A stretch of DNA of 64,000 nucleotides, from positions 186,001-250,000 of the forward strand of contig JAWLDA010000001.1 in the NCBI GenBank assembly GCA_041686855.1. The letters are read 5' to 3'. The translations under genes and the position numbers were made by a program. The notes under the pieces were generated by a model. The model worked only from the letters and a program-made list of their open reading frames with translations, was not told where the DNA came from and made no database searches. Each line of letters opens with the position of its first letter. Within the stretch, counting starts at the first letter, position 1. This DNA comes from JAWLDA01 sp041686855 (GTDB lineage: Bacteria; Bacillota; Limnochordia; DTU080; RSA5). Positions 1 to 7,793 of the stretch are shown one piece after another.

Positions 1-1
1 C

Positions 2-559
2 ACCAGTGTCCAAGGGCTGATGCGTACGTACATCGAAAGCCGGGCGTCGGCAGAGGGCGACGGGAAGCGGATTGCGATGACGGACGACGACACAGCGATT
101 GCCACGGTAGAGTTTGAGGGGGGCGCTGTCGGGACGCTCGAGGCTTCCTACACCTGCCGCGGACGAAAGAATCAACTCACCTGGGAGATCCACGGCGAGA
201 AAGGATCCATGCAATGGGATCTTGAGGATTTAAACCGCCTCCACGTGCACCTTCATGACGAGAAGGCACCCAAAGTGAAAGGTTTTGAGGATGTGTTGGT
301 CACGGAGGCCAACCATGAGTTGATGGAGGCTTGGTGGCCGCACGGGCACATTCTGAGTTGGGAGCACCTGCATGCAAACTTAATTCACCATTTCGTCGAC
401 GCCATTGTCAATGATAAGCCGGTCGCTCCGTACGGTGCGACCTTTGAGGATGGGTACCGCGCCGCCGTCGTGGGCGACTGCATTGAGGAGTCGTTCCGGA
501 CAGGCAGCCGTGTGCAAGTTGACTACGAGAATCCGCCGGCTCTCGATCGTGTGAGCTAA
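2..559 (+). CDS. Gfo/Idh/MocA family oxidoreductase, C-terminal part
   Basis: This is the 3' end of a gene that begins before the window, since the frame is open from the first bases. About 185 residues of the C-terminal alpha/beta domain are present. The phrase HGEKGSMQWD matches the 'GEKGS' strand typical of Gfo/Idh/MocA proteins, and the tail has the usual NDKPVAPYGATFEDG pattern ('nG..p..f.dg'). The family uses NAD(P) to oxidise or epimerise sugars, inositols and sugar acids in the cytoplasm. It lies 49 bases upstream of a TIM-barrel isomerase, a common catabolic pairing. The Rossmann domain and substrate cannot be judged from this fragment. Confidence 0.85.
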   Translation, partial: TSVQGLMRTYIESRASAEGDGKRIAMTDDDTAIATVEFEGGAVGTLEASYTCRGRKNQLTWEIHGEKGSMQWDLEDLNRLHVHLHDEKAPKVKGFEDVLVTEANHELMEAWWPHGHILSWEHLHANLIHHFVDAIVNDKPVAPYGATFEDGYRAAVVGDCIEESFRTGSRVQVDYENPPALDRVS

Positions 560-608
560 AGAGTTACGGGATGTTCCGGATTACTTGTAAAAGGGAAGGT
601 GACAAAGA

Positions 609-1613
609 GTGAGAGTTGGCTTGGACGTCTTTACCATCCGCAACTATAAGTTAAATCCGATTCAAACGCTTGATTTTATCAAGGAGCACGGATTGGAAGG
701 CGCGCAGTTTGGAACGTTGACGAGTCTAAGCCCAGGTCTCGATCTGGGTGAGCTCAAGGAGATCAAGGCGCACGCTGACGCGCTCGGGCTGTACATGCAC
801 GTTAGCGTAGCCTGTGCCAATCCCCACACCGTGCGCGACCTCGAGCGACATACGCAAAGGCTTAAGAAAGAGATCGAGCTCTGTCATGCCCTTGGATTTC
901 ACGATGTGCACACGACGTTGGGCAGCGAACAAGACAGGCTTAACGGTAAAGCACCGTGGAATGTCCAACTGAAGGACTCGATGGCATACATTCGTGAGCT
1001 CGCGCCACATCTGCGTGAGAACGGTGTCCGCTTGGCTTTGGAAGACCACGGCGACACGACGACCTTTGAGTTGGTGCGGATCGTCGAGGAGCTCGGAGAT
1101 GATATTGTCAGCATCTGTTTGGATACTGCCAACGTCTTTGTCAACTTAGAAGATCCCCTCGAGGCAGCCAGGCGGGCGGCTCCCTACGTCCGGCTGACAC
1201 ACGCGAAGGACGCGATTCTCTATTTTGGTCCGACGGGGTTGGAACGGCAGGTGCGTCCGGCAGGGCTGGGGTGCATTCCGTGGTCTGAGCTCCTCGCTGT
1301 CTTGGGAGAGCACTACCCGGAGTTGACACTCTCCATTGAGGATCACAAGGAGATGCCGTTCACACCCGAGTTGGTAAGTTACACACTACCGATTTACGAT
1401 GCGGCGTGGTTGGCGCACTACCCGGACTTGTCCCCAGCGGAGCTGGCCCGATTGGTCCAGAGCGCCTACGAGACGGAGCAACAGATCAAACGGGGAGATG
1501 CGGCGCCGCCAAGCGAGTACGGAGTCCCATGGGAAGATCGGGGTATCGAGCGTCTTGGGCAAAGTGCGAACCATTTAAACCAGGTGATCTCCAAATTAAA
1601 GTTGGCGAGCTAA
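609..1613 (+). CDS. Sugar phosphate isomerase/epimerase (xylose isomerase-like TIM barrel)
   Basis: A 334-residue cytoplasmic TIM-barrel protein of the AP-endonuclease-2/xylose-isomerase-like family, which isomerises or epimerises sugars and inosose-type compounds with a divalent metal. Metal-ligand candidates sit at the ends of barrel strands: Glu in ALEDHGD, Asp in CLDTANV, His in LTHAKD and Glu in SIEDHKE. The GTG start follows an AAGGTGA-type ribosome binding site. The C-terminal ~70 residues form a helical tail beyond the barrel. It is cotranscribed with the oxidoreductase genes on either side, suggesting a joint oxidation-isomerisation route. The substrate is unknown. Confidence 0.88.
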   Translation: MRVGLDVFTIRNYKLNPIQTLDFIKEHGLEGAQFGTLTSLSPGLDLGELKEIKAHADALGLYMHVSVACANPHTVRDLERHTQRLKKEIELCHALGFHDVHTTLGSEQDRLNGKAPWNVQLKDSMAYIRELAPHLRENGVRLALEDHGDTTTFELVRIVEELGDDIVSICLDTANVFVNLEDPLEAARRAAPYVRLTHAKDAILYFGPTGLERQVRPAGLGCIPWSELLAVLGEHYPELTLSIEDHKEMPFTPELVSYTLPIYDAAWLAHYPDLSPAELARLVQSAYETEQQIKRGDAAPPSEYGVPWEDRGIERLGQSANHLNQVISKLKLAS

Positions 1614-1642
1614 CACAGGGAAACCGGCGAGGAGAGTGGCAT

Positions 1643-3391
1643 ATGCAAATCTTAATGTTTAGGACCAACGACAAATGGCACGATTACGTGTCGACGTGCG
1701 ATGTGGTGGCTGACCACTTGCAGAGCAGGCATGGATGGTCCGTCCGCATCGAAAGCGATCTTGACGTGATCAATGAGGAGCTCTTGGCACGTACCGACGC
1801 GGTTGCGATTGCCGGGGGGTACATGGCCTGGGCGGGCGGGGCCCGGATTTCAGAGTCGAACCGCCAAGCGTTGGAGCGCTTTATTAAGTCAGGCGGTGCA
1901 CTCGTAGTCTTACATGGGGGTGTCGGCTGCTTCGAAGATTGGGAGCTCTACCAGCAGCTTGCCGGGCGAGTATGGGAGATGGGAGTGAGCTACCACCCGC
2001 CTTACGGTCCAGTCGGTGTGGAGATTCCCAAGCCCAATCACCCGGCGACCCGGGGCCTCTCCGACTTTGAGACGAGTGATGAGTTGTATTACCTGAGCCA
2101 GACTGGGAACTTAACGCCCGTCGCGTTCGCTGAGCACCGTGGAAAGAGGGAGCCGGTCGCGTGGGTGTCGACACACGGCGAGGGTCGGGTGTTCGCGTGT
2201 AGTTTGGGCCACAACGTTCAGTCCGTACGGAACGCTGGCTACCTCTCTTTGCTCCATGCGGGCCTAGAGTGGGCACGACCGGGAAGCACGCTTCCGGCCG
2301 CGGCGGGTCCGGCCGTCTCACCCAAGCGTGCTGCGGAGGAGAAAGCGCGCATTGGTCTGATCGGGGCAGGGGGAATCGCCAACAGCCACGCGGCGGGTTA
2401 TCTGAGCTGTGGCGATCGAGCCTCTGTGGTGGCCATCGCTGAGCCGGATAAAGCGCGCGCCGAAGCCATGCGGGAACGTCTCGGAGGAACCGCCCGAATC
2501 TACTCCAGCTGGGAGGGGCTTCTGCAAGACGACGAAGTCGAAGCGGTCGACATATGTCTTCCCCACCACCTCCACCTGCCGGCCGCCGTCGCGTCGGCCG
2601 AGGCGGGACGGCATGTGATGGTGGAAAAGCCGATCGCGCGCAACCTGGCCGAGGCGGACGCCATGGTCACCGCGGCGGACAATGCAAACGTCCGCTTCAT
2701 GGTGGCGCACGACCGCCGCTTCAATCCGGTCTTCGCCAAGGTGAAAGAGTTGATCGAACAGGATGCCATTGGGCGGTTGCTCTGCGTTCGCCTCGATCAC
2801 AACCAAAATCTCGTTTTGCCGGAAGGGCACTGGATTCGGGACCGGGAGAAGCTCGGCGGCGGCGCCATCATGAGCTGCCTCGTACACCAGTTTGACGCGA
2901 TGCGCTGGTTTGCCGGGTCCGTGAGCCAAGTCGGATGCATGACGTTGACGTGGCCTGAACGCATGGAGGGCGAAGTGATTGGTGTGGTCCCCTTGCGCTT
3001 CCGGTCGGGTGCTGTCGGTGATTCCCTCATCAACTGGGCCGTACGTGGCAGGTCGGAGAATGGAACGTGGGGCGAGTTGATTTGGATCACCGGTGAGAAA
3101 GGGAGTATTCACAACCTGGGTGGCCTCTTTGTTCGCCACGACGACGGAAAGACGGTGGGCGAGTTTGAGCCCGTAGAGGTTGAGCCGGGCGGCGGGCACC
3201 CACGTGCTGTCGAGCACTATGTTGACTGCGTGCGCGCCAATCGGGAGCCTCTCGTCAACGGTCGCGAAGGTCGAGCGACGCTCGAGGTGGCCGAGGCGGC
3301 GTACCGATCGGAAGAGTCCGGCCGATTTATCAACTTGCCCATGGAGCTCCCAACCTCCGCCAGCGAATCGCTCAAAGGCGCAACGGCGTAG
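1643..3391 (+). CDS. ThuA-like domain fused to Gfo/Idh/MocA oxidoreductase
   Basis: A 582-residue two-domain protein. Residues ~1-220 resemble the ThuA/trehalose-utilisation fold (class I amidotransferase-like), with GGYMAWAGG, VVLHGGVGCFEDW and a late HGEGRVFACSLGH segment. After a short Ala/Pro linker, residues ~235-560 form a complete Gfo/Idh/MocA enzyme with the NAD-binding GLIGAGGIAN, the conserved EKPIARN and a C-terminal ITGEKGS strand. The ATG at 1643, ten bases downstream of a GGAGAG site, was chosen; an open frame extends upstream but overlaps the previous gene. ThuA and Gfo/Idh proteins are often neighbours in sugar operons, and here they are one polypeptide. The substrate is probably a disaccharide derivative (inference). 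Confidence 0.85.
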   Translation: MQILMFRTNDKWHDYVSTCDVVADHLQSRHGWSVRIESDLDVINEELLARTDAVAIAGGYMAWAGGARISESNRQALERFIKSGGALVVLHGGVGCFEDWELYQQLAGRVWEMGVSYHPPYGPVGVEIPKPNHPATRGLSDFETSDELYYLSQTGNLTPVAFAEHRGKREPVAWVSTHGEGRVFACSLGHNVQSVRNAGYLSLLHAGLEWARPGSTLPAAAGPAVSPKRAAEEKARIGLIGAGGIANSHAAGYLSCGDRASVVAIAEPDKARAEAMRERLGGTARIYSSWEGLLQDDEVEAVDICLPHHLHLPAAVASAEAGRHVMVEKPIARNLAEADAMVTAADNANVRFMVAHDRRFNPVFAKVKELIEQDAIGRLLCVRLDHNQNLVLPEGHWIRDREKLGGGAIMSCLVHQFDAMRWFAGSVSQVGCMTLTWPERMEGEVIGVVPLRFRSGAVGDSLINWAVRGRSENGTWGELIWITGEKGSIHNLGGLFVRHDDGKTVGEFEPVEVEPGGGHPRAVEHYVDCVRANREPLVNGREGRATLEVAEAAYRSEESGRFINLPMELPTSASESLKGATA

Positions 3392-3457
3392 TTTCCGGGG
3401 GCTCAAGACAAGGTTGCGTTGGCATCGCAAGAGAGTTGCAGTCATAACGTGAGCCCC

Positions 3458-3468
3458 TGTGGTACAAT
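3458..3468 (+). promoter_or_regulatory. Extended -10 promoter overlapping a possible operator
   Basis: TG-G-TACAAT is an extended -10 element about 45 bases upstream of the GntR-type gene; no good -35 is seen at 17 bases. The ten bases TGTGGTACAA recur exactly at 4314-4323, just after the regulator gene. This could mark a binding site for the regulator at both ends of its own gene. Confidence 0.4.
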
Positions 3469-3514
3469 AATGAGACAAGTGTCGAAACGGGAAGTGTGTG
3501 ACAGGGGTATGACG

Positions 3515-4285
3515 ATGGGGAGCGACTCGGAGACGATTGCCGGCGGGACCCAGGCCTACCTTGAGGTGGCCGAGCGAATCGAACAGTGGATTCTTAGTGG
3601 CAAGTTGAAGCCGGGACGGAAGTTGCCGGGAGAACGGGACTTGTGCGAGCAACTCGGAGTGAGCCGACCGGTCGTGCGAGAGAGCCTGCACATTCTGCAC
3701 GAGCGAGGGCTGATCGCCCGCTCTGAAAAGCGCGGCCACTTTGTGTCGGCAATCAACTGGGAGCCGATACGCCGTTCGTTTGTCCTCTTTGCGCAACGAG
3801 CGGTGGTATCCGTGCGAGAGGTGTTGGAGCTTCGCCAGTTTATCGAGGTGCCTGCAGCGCGCCTCGCCGCGATGCGACGCACACCGGCCCACCTTGACCA
3901 CTTGCGGTCACTGCTGTGTGAGATGGAGGAAAACTTGGCGAGTCTCCGGGACGCGCTCGACGCGGATCCGGATCTCCACGTTCATTCGGAGGCGACGGAG
4001 CGGCACATCGATCTCGATATCCGGTTCCACTCAGGCATTGCCAAGGCATCTCAAAACCTCCTCATTCCGCCCGTGATGGAGAGCCTGGCTGAGTTGATCA
4101 AGCGGTACATGTACCTGGACCTTAGGCGAAGTAGCGGCAGAGTGGTGGCGACCGAGTTTCACCGCAAAATCTTGGAGTGCATCGAAGCCGGTGATGCTGA
4201 TGGCGCCGAGCGTGCGATGAGCGAGCACCTCTCGTACTTCTCGGGAGGCGCATCGGACATAGCGGGTCCGATTGCCACCAATTAG
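3515..4285 (+). CDS. GntR family transcriptional regulator, FadR subfamily
   Basis: A 256-residue regulator. Residues ~10-80 hold the N-terminal winged helix-turn-helix, with the typical GntR signature LPGERDLCEQLGVSRPVVRE. The rest is an all-helical FCD-type effector domain with metal-ligand-like residues (DLDIRFHSGIAKAS, TEFHRKILECIEAGD). The ATG at 3515 is preferred because GGGG lies seven bases upstream; the ATG at 3509 sits too close to it. Regulators of this subfamily usually sense sugar acids such as hexuronates or gluconate. The adjacent enolase-superfamily gene and the palindromes in front of it make this gene the likely local repressor (inference). Confidence 0.9.
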   Translation: MGSDSETIAGGTQAYLEVAERIEQWILSGKLKPGRKLPGERDLCEQLGVSRPVVRESLHILHERGLIARSEKRGHFVSAINWEPIRRSFVLFAQRAVVSVREVLELRQFIEVPAARLAAMRRTPAHLDHLRSLLCEMEENLASLRDALDADPDLHVHSEATERHIDLDIRFHSGIAKASQNLLIPPVMESLAELIKRYMYLDLRRSSGRVVATEFHRKILECIEAGDADGAERAMSEHLSYFSGGASDIAGPIATN

Positions 4286-4349
4286 GCCGTGGGCTTCGGC
4301 TAGGAGATACGGGTGTGGTACAACCGTGCCACCTAAGTAAAGTTTGTTT

Positions 4350-4390
4350 CACATAGAAGCCGTCGACAATATGTCGGCGGCTTCTATGTG
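4350..4390 (+). terminator. Long near-perfect hairpin after the GntR gene
   Basis: Thirteen paired bases (4350-4362 with 4378-4390), one wobble pair, five more pairs (4364-4368 with 4372-4376) and a three-base ATA loop give a 41-nt near-perfect hairpin. No T-run follows on the plus strand. It may end the regulator transcript, protect the downstream mRNA, or act on the reverse strand. Confidence 0.5.
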
Positions 4391-4404
4391 TTGAAGGAGG
4401 AGGT

Positions 4405-4415
4405 TGGTAATACCA
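4405..4415 (+). promoter_or_regulatory. Palindromic operator TGGTAATACCA (site 1)
   Basis: TGGTAATACCA is an 11-base odd palindrome of the TGGT-N3-ACCA type bound by FadR/UxuR-like GntR regulators. It lies just upstream of a possible -35 (TTGATA, 4427-4432) for the downstream dehydratase gene. The same 11 bases occur at 23832-23842. Confidence 0.6.
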
Positions 4416-4449
4416 GGGTTAATCAATTGATAAAGAAGTGGCGGCGATT

Positions 4450-4460
4450 AGGTATTACCA
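4450..4460 (+). promoter_or_regulatory. Palindromic operator AGGTATTACCA (site 2) overlapping promoter
   Basis: AGGTATTACCA is a second copy of the GGTA-N-TACC palindrome, with its centre 45 bases from site 1. It covers the expected -10 region of a promoter whose -35 would be TTGATA at 4427-4432. Binding here would block transcription of the gene starting at 4497. Confidence 0.55.
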
Positions 4461-4496
4461 GACCGAGGCTTACTTAACACACACGGAGGCGGCACA

Positions 4497-5756
4497 ATGA
4501 AGATAACCGACGTCAGGACAGCGGTCGTTCAGGGGAATTATGATTGGACGTACATACGTGTGTACACCGATAAGGGTATCGTTGGACTCGGCGAGAGCTT
4601 CTTTGCTCCAGGCCTCACCGGGATCATCCAACAACTCGCGACGGTTTTGGTCGGCGAGGATGCCCGTGATATTAGCAGGCTCTTTAAAAAGATGCAGCGG
4701 GCAAGTTCGGGAGCGGGTTCGGTGGCCGGCATCGTGTACAACGCCATCTCCGGAATCGATGCTGCCCTATGGGATGCTTTAGGGAAGTATTTGGAGACTC
4801 CTGTCTACCAACTCTTCGGGGGGAAGCACCGCGACCGGGTAAAGGCGTACGCCGACTGCCACGCAGGACGTGAGTGGCCACCGTATTATGATCCGGTGCT
4901 TCAGGGAGGCATGGTAAAGTGGGCGCGCGATCATGCCCCAAGCCCTCAAGAAGAGGCGGAGATTTATACTCCGGACGCTTACGCAAAGCGGGCTCGCCAG
5001 GCGCTGGAGAAAGGCTTTCGCGCTCTCAAATTTGACTTGGACGTGCCAAATCCGTACCAAGAGGAAGCGGATAGCCGCAGAATATCGAAGGCTGAAGCGG
5101 CCTTCATGGCCGAGTTGGCGGCGAGTGCTGTGGAAGCGGCAGGCCCGGAGGTGGAGGTCGGCTTTGACCTCCATTGGCGTTACGACTTTGCCAGTGCGTT
5201 GCGCATTGCTCAGATGCTCGAGCCGCTCAATTTGGCCTGGCTTGAGGATCCGGTTCCCCCTGAGGCAAGTGGCGCGCTCAAAGACCTCAGTGCCGCCACT
5301 CGTACACCAATCAGCACCGGTGAGAATCTGTACCTCGTCGAAGGATTCTTGCCTCTACTCGACAACCGTGCGGTTCGCATCGTCTCCCCCGATCTACAGA
5401 AGGTGGGAGGCCTCTATGAGGGGATGCGTATTGCCAGTATTGCAGACGCTTACCTCGTTGGTTTTGCGCCCCACAACATCTCCAGCCCTATAGGAACCAT
5501 AGCATCGGCACACGTGTGTGCAGCCGCCCGTAACTTTGTGGCCTTGGAGTTCCACGGCCAGGACGTGCCTTTTTGGAATGAGTTGGCCATCCTACCGGAT
5601 CGCTCCGATGTGATCGTCGAGGGGTACATTCCACTCTCAGACACGCCCGGTATCGGTGTCGAGCTCAATGAAGAGGTGGCGCGTCGGTACGCTAAACCGG
5701 GTGAGTCCTTCTTTGGGGAACACCTGGACGGCGAAGCCTTGGCGACGAGCGGTTAA
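4497..5756 (+). CDS. Mandelate racemase/muconate lactonizing enzyme family dehydratase
   Basis: A 419-residue enolase-superfamily protein. The N-terminal capping domain (~1-120) is followed by the (beta/alpha)7-beta barrel. Visible catalytic elements are the ALKFDLD strand, metal ligands Asp in GFDLHWRYD, Glu in WLEDPVPP and Glu in STGENL, then DLQKVGGL and a terminal FAPHNISSP histidine strand. This arrangement resembles acid-sugar dehydratases of the galactonate/mannonate type, which make 2-keto-3-deoxy acids. The start has a GGAGGCGG site. Two palindromic operators precede it, next to the GntR gene, so sugar-acid induction is likely. The exact substrate cannot be read from the sequence. 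Confidence 0.88.
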   Translation: MKITDVRTAVVQGNYDWTYIRVYTDKGIVGLGESFFAPGLTGIIQQLATVLVGEDARDISRLFKKMQRASSGAGSVAGIVYNAISGIDAALWDALGKYLETPVYQLFGGKHRDRVKAYADCHAGREWPPYYDPVLQGGMVKWARDHAPSPQEEAEIYTPDAYAKRARQALEKGFRALKFDLDVPNPYQEEADSRRISKAEAAFMAELAASAVEAAGPEVEVGFDLHWRYDFASALRIAQMLEPLNLAWLEDPVPPEASGALKDLSAATRTPISTGENLYLVEGFLPLLDNRAVRIVSPDLQKVGGLYEGMRIASIADAYLVGFAPHNISSPIGTIASAHVCAAARNFVALEFHGQDVPFWNELAILPDRSDVIVEGYIPLSDTPGIGVELNEEVARRYAKPGESFFGEHLDGEALATSG

Positions 5757-5791
5757 CGCTCGTCGTCGAGGTGATGGGGTTACAGTCGTTG

Positions 5792-5821
5792 ATAGACTTA
5801 GCCCACGACTTAGTCTATAAT
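5792..5821 (+). promoter_or_regulatory. Promoter with inverted/direct repeats of the toxin-antitoxin operon
   Basis: A perfect -10 box TATAAT lies at 5816-5821. An inverted repeat ATAGACT/AGTCTAT (5792-5798, 5812-5818) and direct repeats GACTTAG (5795-5801, 5807-5813) overlap it. Such repeats over the -10 box are typical of autoregulation by Phd/YefM antitoxins. Confidence 0.6.
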
Positions 5822-5847
5822 GGGCCTCGTAAGGAGTGAGGCCTTCC

Positions 5848-6084
5848 GTGAGCGAACAAGTGAATCTTCATGAAGCCAAGACGCATCTATCGAAGTTGAT
5901 CAAGCGGGTGGAGCTTGGGGAAGAGATCATTATAGCAAGGGCGGGCCATCCAGTTGCCAAACTTACGGCGATTGCGCCCCAGCATAAACCGCGAATGCCC
6001 GGCTCAGCGCGGGGGAAAATCAGAATCTCCGATGACTTTGACGCGCCCTTGCCGAGTGAGATTATTCGGGATTTCGAATCATGA
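5848..6084 (+). CDS. Type II antitoxin, Phd/YefM family
   Basis: A 78-residue protein beginning SEQVNLHEAKTHLSKLIKRV, the standard Phd/YefM DNA-binding N-terminus, followed by EEIIIARAGHPVAKL. The C-terminal tail (DDFDAPLPSEIIRDFE) would bind and neutralise the toxin. The GTG at 5848 is chosen because AAGGAG at 5831-5836 is well spaced; an in-frame GTG at 5836 overlaps that site. The stop overlaps the toxin start (ATGA), so the two are translationally coupled. Autorepression through the repeats just upstream is likely. Confidence 0.9.
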   Translation: MSEQVNLHEAKTHLSKLIKRVELGEEIIIARAGHPVAKLTAIAPQHKPRMPGSARGKIRISDDFDAPLPSEIIRDFES

Positions 6085-6467
6085 AGGTGATCCTCGATAC
6101 CCAGGCGTTTATTTGGTGGATATCGGATTCACCGAGGCTCTCCGCACATGCGCGTCAGGTAATCAGCACTGCTGAGACCGCGCTATTTAGTGCCGCCAGT
6201 GCATGGGAGATTGCGATCAAAGCGGGTTTAGGGCGGCTAGAGCTCCCGGCGGGCGACCTTGGGTCGTTTGTTCACGATCAGCTTGCCGAGAATCGCTTCG
6301 AAGCGCTTCCCGTTCACCTTGCTCATGCGCTAGCCGTGCACTCCCTACCTCTTCACCACCGTGACCCATTTGACCGGATGCTGGTTGCCCAATCCAAGGT
6401 TCTTAAGATACCCGTGGTGACGTGTGATTCGACTTTGGCCCAGTACGAGATTGATGTCATTTGGTGA
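6081..6467 (+). CDS. PIN domain ribonuclease toxin (VapC-like)
   Basis: A 128-residue PIN domain protein. The acidic active-site residues are visible: Asp in VILDTQAFIW, Glu in ASAWEIAIK, Asp in HRDPFDRMLVAQ and Asp in VVTCDSTL. The subgroup with 'LDT.afiWw' and 'LPLHHRDPFDR' usually pairs with Phd-type antitoxins, as here. VapC-family toxins cleave RNA (tRNA or rRNA) to arrest translation. The module stands alone between metabolic genes with its own promoter. It may stabilise the surrounding region (inference). Confidence 0.9.
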   Translation: MKVILDTQAFIWWISDSPRLSAHARQVISTAETALFSAASAWEIAIKAGLGRLELPAGDLGSFVHDQLAENRFEALPVHLAHALAVHSLPLHHRDPFDRMLVAQSKVLKIPVVTCDSTLAQYEIDVIW

Positions 6468-6581
6468 CCGGTACCCGAGCCGGCGCTATGTCTCACCCTC
6501 CCACGTCGAGCCCTCCGGCTCGTTTTCCTCGGGCTACCCTTAGGCTTTTCTTGCTAGCGCGCATCCAACAATGCAGCGGGC

Positions 6582-7793
6582 GTGGGCACAGCCATCTTGA
6601 CCGAAATTCTGAAACGAATCGCTCCCGACAGGGCGGAGCGGTTGGCCGGCGAGTTGATGGCGGGATCGGGCGCCGTGACTAGCGCTGAACAAGGGTACCG
6701 CATTCTCGACCTCGCCGACGCGTTGCGCAAAGATCCCGCCGCAGAAGCGTGGATGCGGGCGGAATCCTTTGATCCTAAGGAATGGCGCACCCTGCCGGAG
6801 GACTCGCTGTTTAGGCAATCGCTGAACAGCTTCTTACAAGAGTTTGGACACCGGGCTGTCTACGAAGGCGAGATCGCCAATCCGCGCTGGAACGAGAATC
6901 CCGACTACATACTCCAGCAGGCTCGAGCGGTTTGGGCTGACGCCACTTATGCCCAGCGCTTTCAGCGCTCTCGGGAGGCGGCGCGTGATCGGCGGCGCCA
7001 CGCCGAAAAGGAGGTGGCCAAAAGAGCGTGGTTTCTGAGCCCGCTGGTCCGTTGGGTCGCTGCCCGGACGAGACGGGCGTACGCTGAGCGGGAGGCGGCT
7101 AAGTCTGCCCTGGTGGCATTCCTTGAGCCGAACCGGATCATGACGCTGGAAGTCGGGCGCAGAATGGTCGAGAGGAGTCTGCTCGACGAGAAGGAGGACG
7201 TCTTCTTTCTCACTCGAGCTGATACGGAACTCTTTCTCCGTGGTGAGTGGAGTGGAGAGGGCGCTAAAGCACTAGTCGCCGACCGCAAAGCGCAGCGGGA
7301 GCGCTGGTTGGCGGAGGAGGCCGAAGATCTTATCGTCATCGATGAGAAAAGGAGGCCTTCGTCGGCTACAGACGCCGCAACCCCGGCAAATGCGAGGCGC
7401 GGCGTCCTTAGCGGTGTTGCGGTCTCTCCAGGTCAGGCGGCTGGGCCGGCCCGAATTTTGCATCATCCGAATGAAGGCCATCTCTTGCGTACGGGTGACG
7501 TCCTCGTGGCGCCGTCGACGGATCCGGGTTGGACCCCGTTGTTCACCCGCGCCGTGGCACTGGTGATGGAGGTGGGAGGTTATCACTCGCACGGGGCAAT
7601 CGTAGCCCGCGAGTACGGAATCCCGGCCGTGGCCAACATTCCCCGGATCGTACGAATCCTTGACGATGGGGAGGCGATCACGGTCGATGGGGACAGCGGG
7701 CTCGTTCAACGAGGCAATCCCGGTTCCGACACTCGTGGCTCCAGCCGGGGCGTCATTCCCACCAAGGACCGTTCGTATTCAAATACTCGTTGA
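6582..7793 (+). pseudogene. N-terminally truncated PEP synthase / rifampin phosphotransferase-like protein
   Basis: The 403-residue product matches only the central and C-terminal parts of PEP-utilising enzymes. It has a helical middle region (EFGHRAVYEGEIANPRW) and a complete swivelling phosphohistidine domain (TDPGWTPLFTRAV, then GGYHSHGAIVAREYGIPAV with the catalytic His). The N-terminal ATP-grasp domain that such enzymes need is missing. The frame is closed by a TAG at 6555-6557, and there is no convincing ribosome binding site at the GTG used. The last ~30 residues are atypical and overlap the convergent gene by 41 bases. It is probably a decayed remnant; a standalone phosphocarrier-like role is less likely. 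Confidence 0.6.

Noticed and set aside
2318..3901. 527-residue open frame on the minus strand
   Set aside because: It lies opposite the ThuA-Gfo/Idh and GntR genes, has no recognisable domain and is explained by antisense codon bias.
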